Source of the DNA: Alphaproteobacteria bacterium
GTDB taxonomy: Bacteria; Pseudomonadota; Alphaproteobacteria; Rhodobacterales; Rhodobacteraceae
Direction: 5' to 3'
Assembly: GCA_030427405.1 (NCBI GenBank)
Contig: JAUHXK010000004.1
Location: 62,001 to 126,000, forward strand
Length of the DNA stretch: 64,000 nt
Below are positions 42,142-51,480 of the stretch, piece by piece (positions within the stretch are counted from its first letter, which is position 1; each line of letters starts with the position of its first letter). The position numbers and the translations under genes were made by a program. Under the pieces are notes generated by a model. It did no database searches. It had not been told where the DNA came from and was given only the letters and a program-made list of their open reading frames with translations.

Positions 42142-43305
42142 ATGACTGAGATGGTGTATGGCGCGGTCCAGGACCAGCGCGGTGAACCGATTCTTCCCAA
42201 ATGGTGGCGGACGATTGATCGCTGGACGATGTCCTGCGTTCTGATCCTGTTTGTCATCGGGCTTTTGCTGGGGCTGGCTTCATCACCGCCGCTGGCAGGC
42301 CGCAACGGGTTCGACCCTTTTCATTACGTTGAACGGCAGGCGGTGTTCGGCGGCCTGGCTTTGCTGGCGATGATGCTGACGTCGATGATGTCGCCGACGC
42401 TGGTTCGGCGTCTGGCTGTTCTCGGATTTCTGGCCGCATTCGTGGCGCTGGTGTTCCTGCCGGTCTTTGGGACGGATTTCGGCAAGGGCGCGGTGCGCTG
42501 GTATTCGCTCGGCTTTGCCTCATTGCAACCGTCCGAGTTTCTCAAGCCCGGTTTCGTCGTCGTTGCCGCCTGGTTGCTGGCCTCGGCGCAAGAGATCAAC
42601 GGCCCGCCGGGGCGGCTGTGGTCGTTTGCTCTGTGCATGGCGATTGTCGGTATGCTGGTGATGCAGCCTGATTTCGGGCAGGCCTGCCTGATCCTGTTTG
42701 GCTGGGGCGTCATGTATTTCGTGGCGGGCGCGCCGATGCTGCTGCTGGTCGGGATGGCCGGGTTCGTCGTGCTGGGCGGCATGTTGGCCTATTCCAATTC
42801 CGAACATTTCGCGCGGCGTATTGACGGGTTCCTGAACCAGGAGGTCGATCCGACGACGCAGCTTGGCTATGCCACCAATGCCATCCGCGAGGGTGGGCTG
42901 TTTGGTGTTGGCGTCGGCGAGGGACAAGTGAAATGGTCGCTGCCCGATGCGCATACGGATTTCATCATTGCTGTCGCGGCCGAGGAATACGGGCTGATCC
43001 TGGTGCTGATAATCATCGCGCTTTATTCGATCATCGTGGTGCGGTCCCTGCTGCGCTTGATGCGTGAACGGGACATGTTCATTCGGCTGGCGGGAACAGG
43101 GCTTGCCTGCATGTTCGGGGTGCAGGCGATGATCAACATGGGCGTGGCCGTGCGCCTGCTGCCCGCCAAGGGGATGACGTTGCCCTTTGTCAGCTATGGC
43201 GGTTCGTCTCTGATTGCGGGTGGCATCGCCGTTGGGATGCTGCTGGCCTTTACACGAACCCGCCCCCAGGGCGAACTTGGCGATATTCTGCGCGGACGAG
43301 GCTAA
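42142..43305 (+). CDS. ftsW: Septal peptidoglycan glycosyltransferase FtsW
   Basis: This SEDS-family polymerase works with FtsI. The 387 residues form ten helices. Marks are [13 protein letters not shown] near the start, [46 protein letters not shown] and [19 protein letters not shown] (the SEDS signature). MTEMVYG gives a second possible ATG 9 nt later. It restarts the dcw series after the flavoprotein gene. Its stop TAA and the murG ATG share the A (TAATG). Confidence 0.96.
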   Translation: MTEMVYGAVQDQRGEPILPKWWRTIDRWTMSCVLILFVIGLLLGLASSPPLAGRNGFDPFHYVERQAVFGGLALLAMMLTSMMSPTLVRRLAVLGFLAAFVALVFLPVFGTDFGKGAVRWYSLGFASLQPSEFLKPGFVVVAAWLLASAQEINGPPGRLWSFALCMAIVGMLVMQPDFGQACLILFGWGVMYFVAGAPMLLLVGMAGFVVLGGMLAYSNSEHFARRIDGFLNQEVDPTTQLGYATNAIREGGLFGVGVGEGQVKWSLPDAHTDFIIAVAAEEYGLILVLIIIALYSIIVVRSLLRLMRERDMFIRLAGTGLACMFGVQAMINMGVAVRLLPAKGMTLPFVSYGGSSLIAGGIAVGMLLAFTRTRPQGELGDILRGRG

Positions 43306-44402
43306 TGGGCGTACCCTATCTGTTGATCGCGGCTGGTGGCACGGGCGGGCATATGTTCCCGGCGCAGGCGCTGGCCGAGGCGATGCTGAACAAGGGCTGG
43401 CGCGTGCGCCTGTCCACTGACGCCCGCGGTGCGCGCTATACCGGCGGGTTTCCCCATACGACCGAGATCGTACAGGTCTCGTCGGCGACATTTGCCCGCG
43501 GCGGACTGGCGGCCAAGGCGATGGCCGGGCCCAAGATCGCCGGCGGTGTCGCCGGTATGGCCTTTCAGATGCTGCGGGACCGGCCCGATGTTGTCGTGGG
43601 TTTTGGCGGTTATCCGTCGATCCCGGCGCTGGGTGCTGCGACCATGCTGGGTTTGCCGCGGATGATTCACGAACAAAACGGCGTGCTTGGCCGCGTAAAC
43701 CAGGTGTTCGCCACGCGCGTCGCGCGGGTGGCCTGCGGTGTGTGGCCGACGGACCTGCCTGATGGCGCCGATGGCATCCACACCGGCAATCCGGTGCGGG
43801 CTGCGGTGCTGGACCGCGCGGCGGCGGGCTATATTCCGCCCGGCGATTACCCGATGTCGGTTCTTGTCATGGGCGGATCGCAGGGCGCGCGCGTTCTCAG
43901 CGATGTCGTGCCCGGTGCAATTGCGGCTCTGCCCGCGGATCTGCGCCGCCATATCCGCGTGGCACATCAGGCGCGCGACGAAGACAATGACCGTGTAACC
44001 GCGTTTTACGAACAGCATGGTATCCTGGCGGATGTACAGCCATTCTTTCAGGATGTTCCGCGCCGCATGTCCGAGGCGCAGCTGGTCATCTCGCGCTCGG
44101 GCGCGTCCAGCGTGGCCGATATTTCGGTCATCGGACGGCCTTCGATCCTGGTTCCCTTTGCCGCTGCGGCGGGGGACCACCAGACCGCCAATGCCCGTGG
44201 GCTGGTACAGGCGGGGGCAGCGATCATGATCCCTGAAAACGCGCTTGACGTTTCCGCGCTGACCGCGCAAATCACCGCCGTTCTGACCAACCCTGAAGCC
44301 GCGCAGAAAATGGCCCATGCCGCCCTTTCAGTCGGTGCCCCTGACGCCACCGAGCGCCTGACGGCCCTGGTCGAAGAACTGGCGCAAAAGGAGACCACAT
44401 GA
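43305..44402 (+). CDS. murG: Lipid II synthase MurG
   Basis: MurG transfers GlcNAc from UDP-GlcNAc to lipid I on the cytoplasmic face of the membrane. The 365 residues show the two Rossmann domains. The N-terminal glycine loop is [23 protein letters not shown]. Next come [41 protein letters not shown] and the UDP-GlcNAc region [24 protein letters not shown]. It is coupled to ftsW by a TAATG junction and to murC by ATGA. Confidence 0.96.
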   Translation: MGVPYLLIAAGGTGGHMFPAQALAEAMLNKGWRVRLSTDARGARYTGGFPHTTEIVQVSSATFARGGLAAKAMAGPKIAGGVAGMAFQMLRDRPDVVVGFGGYPSIPALGAATMLGLPRMIHEQNGVLGRVNQVFATRVARVACGVWPTDLPDGADGIHTGNPVRAAVLDRAAAGYIPPGDYPMSVLVMGGSQGARVLSDVVPGAIAALPADLRRHIRVAHQARDEDNDRVTAFYEQHGILADVQPFFQDVPRRMSEAQLVISRSGASSVADISVIGRPSILVPFAAAAGDHQTANARGLVQAGAAIMIPENALDVSALTAQITAVLTNPEAAQKMAHAALSVGAPDATERLTALVEELAQKETT

Positions 44403-45808
44403 CCCCAGCAACCAAACTGCCGCAGGATGTGGGCCCGATTCACTTTGTCGGGATCGGCGGGATCGGGATGTCCGGCATTGCCGAGGTGTTGTTGAACCTG
44501 GGCTACCGGGTGCAGGGGTCCGACCTGAAGTCGTCAAAGATCACCGAGCGCCTGGCGGGGCTGGGGGCCGAGATTTTTGTTGGCCAAAAGGCGGAAAACC
44601 TTGAAGGTGCGGCGGTTGTTGTCGTTTCGACTGCGATCAAACCGGGCAACCCGGAACTGGACGAGGCGCGTGCGCGGGGGCTGCCTGTGGTGCGACGCGC
44701 CGACATGCTGGCGGAACTGATGCGCCTGAAATCCAACATCGCCATTGCGGGAACCCACGGCAAGACCACCACAACCACCATGATGGCCGAGTTGATGGTG
44801 GCCGGTGATTTCGATCCGACCGTCATAAATGGCGGCATCATTCATGCCTATGGCAGCAACGCGCGGATGGGGCAGGGCGAATGGATGGTGGTCGAAGCGG
44901 ATGAGAGCGACGGCTCGTTCAACCGCCTGCCCGCGACGATTGCTATCGTCACCAATATCGACCCCGAGCATATGGAGCACTGGGGCGATTTCGATACGCT
45001 GCGCGATGGGTTCCACGAATTCCTGTCGAACCTTCCCTTTTACGGTCTGGCCGTATGCTGCACTGACCATGCCGAGGTTCAGGCGCTGGTGGGCCGCATC
45101 ACCGACCGTCGCGTCCGCACCTATGGGTTCAATACGCAAGCTGATGTCCGGGCCGTGAACCTGACCTATAAGGCGGGCGTCGCGCATTTCGACATCCATC
45201 TTCAATACGAAGACAAGGTCATCGAGGGCTGCACCCTGCCGATGCCGGGCGACCACAACGTGTCAAACGCGCTGAGCGCGGTGGCGGTGGCGCGCCACCT
45301 TGGGATGAAAGCTGCGGAAATCCGCGACGCGCTGGCCAATTTCGGCGGCGTCAACCGTCGTTTTACCAAGGTTGGCGAGGTCAACGGCGTCACCATCATC
45401 GACGATTACGGCCACCACCCGGTGGAAATTGCCGCCGTTCTGAAAGCAGCCCGGCAGGCCACCGAAGGGCGTGTTATCGCCGTCCACCAACCGCACCGCT
45501 ATTCGCGCCTGTCCAATCTTTTTGATGATTTCTGCACCTGTTTCAACGACGCAGACGTCGTGGCAATTGCCGAGATTTTCGCCGCTGGTGAAGACCCCAT
45601 TCCGGGTGCCAGCCGGGATGATCTAGTCGAAGGACTGATCCGCCATGGCCATCGCCACGCGCGTGCCCTGCTGAACGAGGACGACCTTGAGCGTCTGGTT
45701 CGCGAACAGGCCGGGCCAGGGGACATGGTGGTCTGCCTTGGGGCGGGTACGATCAGCACCTGGGCCAACGGTCTTCCGCAGAGATTGCAGCAAAAACAGG
45801 CTGTTTGA
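44399..45808 (+). CDS. murC: UDP-MurNAc:L-alanine ligase MurC
   Basis: MurC adds the first amino acid of the stem peptide. The 469 residues begin with [29 protein letters not shown]. They contain [32 protein letters not shown], the [10 protein letters not shown] motif and [12 protein letters not shown] overlap with murG. A 76-nt gap precedes the DUF2484 pair. Confidence 0.97.
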   Translation: MTPATKLPQDVGPIHFVGIGGIGMSGIAEVLLNLGYRVQGSDLKSSKITERLAGLGAEIFVGQKAENLEGAAVVVVSTAIKPGNPELDEARARGLPVVRRADMLAELMRLKSNIAIAGTHGKTTTTTMMAELMVAGDFDPTVINGGIIHAYGSNARMGQGEWMVVEADESDGSFNRLPATIAIVTNIDPEHMEHWGDFDTLRDGFHEFLSNLPFYGLAVCCTDHAEVQALVGRITDRRVRTYGFNTQADVRAVNLTYKAGVAHFDIHLQYEDKVIEGCTLPMPGDHNVSNALSAVAVARHLGMKAAEIRDALANFGGVNRRFTKVGEVNGVTIIDDYGHHPVEIAAVLKAARQATEGRVIAVHQPHRYSRLSNLFDDFCTCFNDADVVAIAEIFAAGEDPIPGASRDDLVEGLIRHGHRHARALLNEDDLERLVREQAGPGDMVVCLGAGTISTWANGLPQRLQQKQAV

Positions 45809-45884
45809 CGGCGGTCCTCAAATGGCGCACAACCTGAAAGTGTGATACGCTAAAGGTCAGTACCGCGTTTCCTCGGAGGGGCGA

Positions 45885-46133
45885 ATGGAGTTATCAGTGG
45901 TTTTTGCCGCACTCTGGGTCATCAGCGCAACCATCGTCGCGCTGCTGCCGATGCGGATGCAATTCCCTCCGGGTGTGGTGCTGCTGATTTGCGCGCCGGT
46001 TCTGGTTATCTGGCTGGGGCGGGATTTCGGATTGATCATTGCGACGCTGGCGATTGCCGCCTTTGTGTCCATGTTCAGAAAGCCGCTGCGTTTTTATTGG
46101 TGCAAATGGATTGCGCGCGAGGTGGCCGAGTGA
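45885..46133 (+). CDS. DUF2484 small membrane protein, copy 1
   Basis: This 82-residue protein has three hydrophobic segments and a basic cytoplasmic end (FRKPLRFYWCKWIAREVAE). The family DUF2484 is known to me only from Rhodobacterales, in this place between murC and murB. The start has a strong GGAGGGG site. Its stop overlaps the start of the second copy (GTGA), so the two are coupled. Role unknown; position suggests the envelope or lipid II stage. Confidence 0.75.
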   Translation: MELSVVFAALWVISATIVALLPMRMQFPPGVVLLICAPVLVIWLGRDFGLIIATLAIAAFVSMFRKPLRFYWCKWIAREVAE

Positions 46134-46384
46134 ACTGGTCTATTGCTCTTGCCGGTCTCTGGGGGGTGGCCGCGAATGTGCTGGCGATGATCCCCAGCAA
46201 GGACAACCACTGGACCCGAGCCTATGTCCTGATAGCGGTCGGCATTCCGATCCTTGGGTTTGTCACCTATCAGAATGGCCCCTGGGTTGGGCTGCTGGTC
46301 CTGGCGGCGGGCATGTCGGTCTTGCGCTGGCCGGTGATCTATCTGGGCCGCTGGATGCGCCGGATGTTCCGGTCGGCTTCCTGA
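46130..46384 (+). CDS. DUF2484 small membrane protein, copy 2
   Basis: This 84-residue protein starts at a GTG within a GTGA overlap with copy 1. It has the same layout of three helices and a basic end (VIYLGRWMRRMFRSAS), and an opening segment (ALAGLWGVAANVLAMIPSK) like that of copy 1 (AALWVISATIVALLPMR). The pair looks like an old tandem duplication and may form a heterodimer. It ends 46 nt before the murB start. Confidence 0.72.
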   Translation: MNWSIALAGLWGVAANVLAMIPSKDNHWTRAYVLIAVGIPILGFVTYQNGPWVGLLVLAAGMSVLRWPVIYLGRWMRRMFRSAS

Positions 46385-46429
46385 CGGTTCCGGGTTGCTT
46401 TGGCAGGGCAATTCCGCGATCTAGCATAC

Positions 46430-47356
46430 ATGACATCTCTTCCCACTCCTCGCGGCAGGCTTTCTGAAAACCGTGCCCTGAACGACCTGACCTGGCTGCG
46501 CGTCGGCGGTCCGGCGGACTATTTGTTTCAACCTGCCGACGTTCAGGATCTTCGGGATTTCCTGCGGGACCTGCCCCCAGAAATCCCCGTCTTTCCGATG
46601 GGTGTCGGGTCCAACCTGATCGTGCGCGATGGCGGGTTGAGGGCAGTGGTGATCCGGCTTGGTCGCGGCTTCAACACGATTTCAACCGATGGCGGTATCG
46701 TGACCGCGGGTGCTGCGGCGCTGGATGCACATGTTGCGCGCAAGGCCGCCGATGCAGGGATCGACCTGACCTTTCTGCGCACCATTCCCGGCTCGGTCGG
46801 GGGGGCGGTACGGATGAATGCGGGTTGCTATGGCAGCTACACGGCTGATGTGCTGCGCAAAGCCACCATTGTCACGCGCGCCGGAGACCTGGTGGAGCTT
46901 GCCCCGGAAGATCTCAATTTCCGATACCGCCAGACCGACCTGCCTGAAGGCGCGGTCCTGATCTCGGCCACTTTCGAAGGGCCGTCGGGCGACCCGGCCG
47001 AGTTGCACGCGCGCATGGAGGCCCAGTTGAAAAAGCGCGACGAGACGCAACCGACCAGGGACCGAAGCGCCGGTTCGACCTTCCGCAACCCTGCCGGGTT
47101 CTCGTCGACCGGGCGTGCAGATGACGTGCACGATCTGAAGGCATGGAAGGTGATTGACGATGCAGGTATGCGCGGTGCCCGGCAGGGTGGCGCGCAAATG
47201 AGCGAAAAGCACTCGAATTTCCTGATCAATACGGGGGATGCCACCGCCGAAGACCTCGAATCGCTGGGCGAGCAAGTGCGAAAAAAGGTTTACGAAACAA
47301 GCGGTATCACGCTAGAGTGGGAAATCATGCGGGTCGGTGACCCGATGAAAGACTAA
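46430..47356 (+). CDS. murB: UDP-N-acetylenolpyruvoylglucosamine reductase MurB
   Basis: This FAD enzyme reduces enolpyruvyl-UDP-GlcNAc to UDP-MurNAc with NADPH. The 308 residues show [54 protein letters not shown] (type I), GSTFRNP (proton donor Ser region) and [15 protein letters not shown]. The ATG at 46430 gives the family start, though its ribosome site is weak. A TTG at 46400 is less likely. It precedes ddl by 106 nt. Confidence 0.95.
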   Translation: MTSLPTPRGRLSENRALNDLTWLRVGGPADYLFQPADVQDLRDFLRDLPPEIPVFPMGVGSNLIVRDGGLRAVVIRLGRGFNTISTDGGIVTAGAAALDAHVARKAADAGIDLTFLRTIPGSVGGAVRMNAGCYGSYTADVLRKATIVTRAGDLVELAPEDLNFRYRQTDLPEGAVLISATFEGPSGDPAELHARMEAQLKKRDETQPTRDRSAGSTFRNPAGFSSTGRADDVHDLKAWKVIDDAGMRGARQGGAQMSEKHSNFLINTGDATAEDLESLGEQVRKKVYETSGITLEWEIMRVGDPMKD

Positions 47357-47462
47357 AGCCCCATCCGTCAGACCAATAACAGGCAAATTCAGGCGGCGGA
47401 TCAAAGGCATAAACGCAGTACGGACCACGACATAAGGTCCGGGGACATTGAGGCGCACGAAC

Positions 47463-48383
47463 GTGGGTAGGTCGAGCAGGACAAGCCCCAAAGTGGCGGT
47501 ATTGATGGGTGGCCCCTCGGCGGAACGCGAGGTGTCTCTCAGCTCTGGGCGCGAATGCGCAGCCGCCCTTCGGGGAGAAGGCTTTGAGGTGGTCGAACTG
47601 GACGCAGGTCCCGACCTTTATGCACGCCTGCACGACATCAAGCCCGATGTGATCTTCAACGCCCTGCATGGCCGCTGGGGCGAGGATGGCTGTGTGCAGG
47701 GCATTCTGGAGTGGATGCGTATTCCCTATACCCATTCCGGTGTTCTGGCCTCGGCCCTGGCTATGGACAAGCAGCGCAGCAAAGAGGCGTTTCGTGTGGC
47801 CGGGTTGCCCGTTGCAGACAGCGTGATCGTGCCCAAGGTCGATGTCATGGCCAAACACGTCATGGAACCGCCTTACGTGGTCAAGCCAAACAACGAAGGG
47901 TCCAGCGTCGGTATCTATTTGGTCCACGAGGCGGCCAACGGCCCGCCGCAACTGTCCGATGACATGCCCGCACAGGTCATGGTCGAACAATATGTGGCGG
48001 GGCGTGAACTGACGGTGACCGTGATGGGCGACCGCGCCCTGACCGTCACCGAGATCATGACAGACGGTTGGTATGACTATGACGCCAAGTACAAACCCGG
48101 CGGGTCCTGGCATGTTCTTCCGGCGGAAATCCCGACGGATATCGCCAAGCTTTGCCTGGGTCATGCGTTGCGCGCGCATCAGGTTCTTGGATGCCGGGGC
48201 GTCAGCCGGACAGATTTTCGCTGGGACGAAGCCCGGGGGGCGGATGGCCTGGTCCTGCTGGAAACCAATACCCAGCCCGGAATGACGCCGACATCGCTTG
48301 TTCCCGAACAGGCCGAGTACCGGGGCATGACCTTCGGTCAGATGTGCGCCTGGATGGTGGAGGACGCCTCATGCGATCGATAG
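47463..48383 (+). CDS. ddl: D-alanine--D-alanine ligase
   Basis: Ddl makes the D-Ala-D-Ala used by MurF. The 306 residues contain VAVLMGGPSAEREVSLSSGRECA, FNALHGRWGEDG and YTHSGVLASALAMDKQRSK. They also contain the ATP-grasp loop VVKPNNEGSSVGI and TNTQPGMTPTSLVPEQA. The GTG at 47463 is preceded by GAGG with 9-nt spacing and gives the usual N-terminus; a TTG five codons earlier is the alternative. The 3' end overlaps ftsQ by 13 nt. Confidence 0.95.
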   Translation: MGRSSRTSPKVAVLMGGPSAEREVSLSSGRECAAALRGEGFEVVELDAGPDLYARLHDIKPDVIFNALHGRWGEDGCVQGILEWMRIPYTHSGVLASALAMDKQRSKEAFRVAGLPVADSVIVPKVDVMAKHVMEPPYVVKPNNEGSSVGIYLVHEAANGPPQLSDDMPAQVMVEQYVAGRELTVTVMGDRALTVTEIMTDGWYDYDAKYKPGGSWHVLPAEIPTDIAKLCLGHALRAHQVLGCRGVSRTDFRWDEARGADGLVLLETNTQPGMTPTSLVPEQAEYRGMTFGQMCAWMVEDASCDR

Positions 48384-49378
48384 GCGCAGCGCGGGCTTTG
48401 GTCATCCACCGGCGCAAACTGCCCAGCGGCCCGGACGCCGGTTTTGAAGATGTGCAGCCAGAGGAACTGAACGTTCAGCCAAAAGTGCGGCTGAGGGGCG
48501 CGCGGCTGTTTGGCCGGTCAGCGCGGCCGTCGGACCCGGCACCGTCGCGGCTGAGCTATCGGTATCAGCGGTGGATGCTGACGCCGGGCATTCGGCTGGG
48601 CGTGCGGCTTGGGTTGCCGATGGTTGTCCTGGCTGGCACGCTGGGGATGTATTTTGCGGCCGAAGACCGCCGCGAGGCGGTTTCCGCCTATGTCTCCGAT
48701 CTGCGCAGATCGATTCAGGAGCGCCCCGAATTCATGGTCAACCTCATGGCCATTGACGGCGCGGGAACCGGGCTGGCCCAGGATATCCGCGAGGTCGTTC
48801 CACTGGATTTCCCGCTCAGCTCGTGGGACCTGGATGTCGAGCAGATCCGGGATCTGATCGCGGGGCTTGATCCGGTGAAATCGGCCACGGTGCGTATTCG
48901 TCCAGGCGGGATCTTGCAGGTCGATGTGGTCGAGCGTCAGCCGATAATCGTCTGGCGAACCCGAAATGGCATCGAATTGCTGGACGAAACGGGCGCGCAT
49001 GTGGACACGATTGCCGCCCGGTCGGACCATGCGGACCTGCCCCTGATTGCCGGGGCCGGCGCCGACGCTCATGTCGGTGAGGCGCTTGAAATTCTGAAAA
49101 CCTCCCGCAGCCTTGGCGAGCGCGTGCGCGGTTTGGTCCGTATTGGCGAGCGGCGCTGGGACCTGGTCCTGGACCGGGGTCAACGCATCATGTTGCCGGT
49201 GGACCGACCGGTGCGCGCGCTGGAACGGGTGTTGGCCGTCAACGAGGTGCAGGACCTGTTGGAACGCGACGTGGCGGTTGTGGATATGCGCCTGGGTCAG
49301 CGTCCGACGATCAGAATGACCAAAGCTGCCAGCGAAGACTGGTGGAATACAAAAGTGACAGTGGGTAACGGGCAGTAG
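48371..49378 (+). CDS. ftsQ: Cell division protein FtsQ
   Basis: This bitopic divisome scaffold has 335 residues. A long basic cytoplasmic tail (about 80 residues) precedes one membrane helix (GVRLGLPMVVLAGTLGMYFAAE). A POTRA domain follows (LDVEQIRDLIAGLDPVKSATVRIRPGGILQVDVVERQPIIVWR), then the beta domain ending near DMRLGQRPTIRM. It recruits FtsL/B and activates FtsWI. The start inside the end of ddl points to coupled translation. ftsA begins 4 nt after the stop. Confidence 0.93.
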   Translation: MRSIGAARALVIHRRKLPSGPDAGFEDVQPEELNVQPKVRLRGARLFGRSARPSDPAPSRLSYRYQRWMLTPGIRLGVRLGLPMVVLAGTLGMYFAAEDRREAVSAYVSDLRRSIQERPEFMVNLMAIDGAGTGLAQDIREVVPLDFPLSSWDLDVEQIRDLIAGLDPVKSATVRIRPGGILQVDVVERQPIIVWRTRNGIELLDETGAHVDTIAARSDHADLPLIAGAGADAHVGEALEILKTSRSLGERVRGLVRIGERRWDLVLDRGQRIMLPVDRPVRALERVLAVNEVQDLLERDVAVVDMRLGQRPTIRMTKAASEDWWNTKVTVGNGQ

Positions 49379-49382
49379 AACA

Positions 49383-50720
49383 ATGATGACCGATCTTTAT
49401 CAGTCCCAGCGGGCGATGCGGCAGATGCGCAGGCAAGCGATGCAACGCGGTGTTGTTGCCATTCTTGACGTGGGCAGTTCCAAGATTGCCTGCCTTGTTT
49501 TGCGTTTTGATGGCACTGGGCGGCTTAGCGAAGATAACTCGATCGGGTCCATGGCCGGGCAGACCGGTTTCCGCGTCATTGGCGCGGCCACGACGCGGTC
49601 GCGCGGCGTTCAGTTTGGCGAGGTCACCGCCATGCAGGAAACCGAGCGGGCCATCCGCACGGCCCTGCAGGCGGCGCAAAAGATGGCCGATATCCGTGTC
49701 GATCACGTAATCGCATGTTTCTCGGGCGCGAACCCGCGCTCCTATGGTCTGGACGCGCAGGTGGACCTGGAGGGGCAACTGGTGACCGAGGCCGAGATCG
49801 GCCGGGTCCTGAGCGCCTGCGATGTGCCCGATTACGGGGCAGGGCGCGAGGTTCTGCATGCACAGCCCGTGAACTTTGCCCTGGACAACCGGTCCGGCCT
49901 GATCGACCCGCGCGGGCAATTGGGTCAGTCTCTGGCGGTCGATATGCACATGCTGACCGTTGACGCCGTGGCGATCCAGAACATCGTGCGCTGTATCAAG
50001 CGCTGCGATCTGGAACTGGCCGGGATCGCGAACTCGGCCTATGTATCCGGCGTGTCTGCCCTGGTCGAGGACGAACAAGAACTGGGTGCGGCCTGCATCG
50101 ACATGGGCGGTGGAACGACCAGCGTGTCCATCTTCATGAAAAAGCACATGATCTATGCCGATTGCGTGCGCATGGGCGGCGATCATGTGACCAGCGACAT
50201 TTCCATGGGGCTGGGGGTTCCGGCCTCGGTCGCGGAACGCATCAAGACATTCAACGGCGGCGTGCATGCCACGGGTGCCGATGATCGCGACATGATCGAC
50301 ATCGGCGGCGATACCGGCGATTGGGAACATGACCGGCGCACCGTCAGCAGGGCCGAGCTGATTGGCATCATGCGTCCGCGCGTCGAAGAAATCCTTGAAG
50401 AGGTCCGGTCGCGGCTGGATGCGGCCGGGTTCGAACATATGCCCAGCCAGCAGATTGTCCTGACCGGCGGAGGCAGCCAGATCATGGGTTTGGACGGTCT
50501 CGCCAGCCGCATCCTCGGCCAAAGGGTCCGTCTTGGCCGACCGCTGCGCGTGCACGGCCTGCCGCAATCGGCGACCGGACCGGGTTTTTCCTCGGCCGTT
50601 GGTCTCAGCTTGTTTGCTGCGCATCCGCAGGATGAGTGGTGGGATTTCGAAATTCCGGTCGACACCTACGCCGCGCGCCCCTTTAAACGGGCGGTCCGGT
50701 GGTTCCGTGACAATTGGTAG
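49383..50720 (+). CDS. ftsA: Cell division protein FtsA
   Basis: This actin-like ATPase tethers FtsZ to the membrane. The 445 residues have phosphate-1 (VAILDVGSSKIACLVLRF), the 1C domain (RVIGAATTRSRGVQFGEVT) and phosphate-2 (ACIDMGGGTTSVSIFM). The adenosine motif is QIVLTGGGSQIMGL. The C-terminal amphipathic anchor is basic and aromatic (FKRAVRWFRDNW). The stop lies 11 nt inside the next gene's 5' end. Confidence 0.96.
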   Translation: MMTDLYQSQRAMRQMRRQAMQRGVVAILDVGSSKIACLVLRFDGTGRLSEDNSIGSMAGQTGFRVIGAATTRSRGVQFGEVTAMQETERAIRTALQAAQKMADIRVDHVIACFSGANPRSYGLDAQVDLEGQLVTEAEIGRVLSACDVPDYGAGREVLHAQPVNFALDNRSGLIDPRGQLGQSLAVDMHMLTVDAVAIQNIVRCIKRCDLELAGIANSAYVSGVSALVEDEQELGAACIDMGGGTTSVSIFMKKHMIYADCVRMGGDHVTSDISMGLGVPASVAERIKTFNGGVHATGADDRDMIDIGGDTGDWEHDRRTVSRAELIGIMRPRVEEILEEVRSRLDAAGFEHMPSQQIVLTGGGSQIMGLDGLASRILGQRVRLGRPLRVHGLPQSATGPGFSSAVGLSLFAAHPQDEWWDFEIPVDTYAARPFKRAVRWFRDNW

Positions 50721-51132
50721 AACGTCTGGCCTTGCGCTTGCCGGTCTTGCCGCGCTCGGTTGGGGCGGCGGGGCCTGGGCGCAGACTGCCATAACACCCG
50801 ACGCCTTTCTGGATGCGGCAGCCGGAAATACGCTGACCTTCTATGAAATCCGAACCGGCGCCCTGGTCGGAACCGAGCAATTCCTCAGCCGAACGGTCTC
50901 GGTTTGGAAGGAAGAAGGTGAAGGGTGCGTATATGGCCAGATAACTACGCCCAACGGCCAGGTGTGTTTCCTGTATGACAACGACCCGGACGGCGTTCCG
51001 GTCTGTTGGTGGCCCTTCAAACACCAAGGCCGTTTGATGGTGCGTCTGGCCACATTTTTTGACGGCGAGATACAAGAGGTGCGCAGCATCTCGGACAGGG
51101 ATCTGAACTGCCCTGGTACTCCGATCAGCTGA
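50707..51132 (+). CDS. Unknown exported protein encoded between ftsA and ftsZ
   Basis: I do not recognise the family. A GTG start at 50707 inside the ftsA end gives 141 residues with a clear signal peptide (LALAGLAALGWGGGAWAQ). The mature part has four cysteines (EGCVYG, QVCFLYD, VPVCWWPF, LNCPG) and is aromatic and acidic. This suggests a small disulfide-bonded periplasmic protein. TPDAFLDAAAGNTLTFY resembles exported Rhodobacteraceae proteins of unknown function. Overlap with ftsA implies coupled expression with the divisome, but no role can be stated. Confidence 0.72.
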   Translation: MTIGRTSGLALAGLAALGWGGGAWAQTAITPDAFLDAAAGNTLTFYEIRTGALVGTEQFLSRTVSVWKEEGEGCVYGQITTPNGQVCFLYDNDPDGVPVCWWPFKHQGRLMVRLATFFDGEIQEVRSISDRDLNCPGTPIS

Positions 51133-51480
51133 AGAAACTGGTTGCGGCGCAGCGATTTATCCCTAAAGATATCCACAAGGGCCACCAAGGCCCAGCGGCA
51201 GGACCTGAGCAGTTTTCCGCAAGTGAGTTAATGGTTGCCCGGTTTGGTGCGCGCTGCAGGAACAGCCGCGTCAACTTGGTGTGCCTAGTGGCCATATCGC
51301 ACGGTTCCGCAATATCTGGCGGGATGTGCGAAATGCCGCTGATATTCGCCATATTTCCTCCATATTTTGTGGTTTTTCGCGATTTTTGACGTGACGTTTG
51401 ACGTCGAGAGCGGTAGAATCATAGGCGGATAGGTAAGAAAAACACCGCTTTGCGGGAACATAAATACAGGCGGACAGAGC
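51133..51480 (+). promoter_or_regulatory. ftsZ upstream region
   Basis: This 348-bp gap carries no supportable gene. It becomes A+T-rich from about 51330. It contains three TGACGT copies at 51387-51404 and a GAATC (GANTC methylation site type) at 51416-51420. A DnaA-box-like ATATCCACA lies at 51169-51177, one mismatch from the consensus. It is the likely site of an ftsZ-specific promoter, since ftsZ needs more product than the genes before it. Confidence 0.6.
51387..51404. repeat. Three TGACGT repeats upstream of ftsZ
   Basis: TGACGT occurs at 51387-51392, 51392-51397 and 51399-51404. The last also forms a palindrome GACG-TTTGA-CGTC. The cluster lies about 80 bp before the ftsZ start and could be a regulator site. 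I cannot name the factor. Confidence 0.4.

Noticed and set aside
51169..51177. DnaA box upstream of ftsZ
   Set aside because: ATATCCACA differs from TTATCCACA at the first base and stands alone, so I do not list it as a site of its own.
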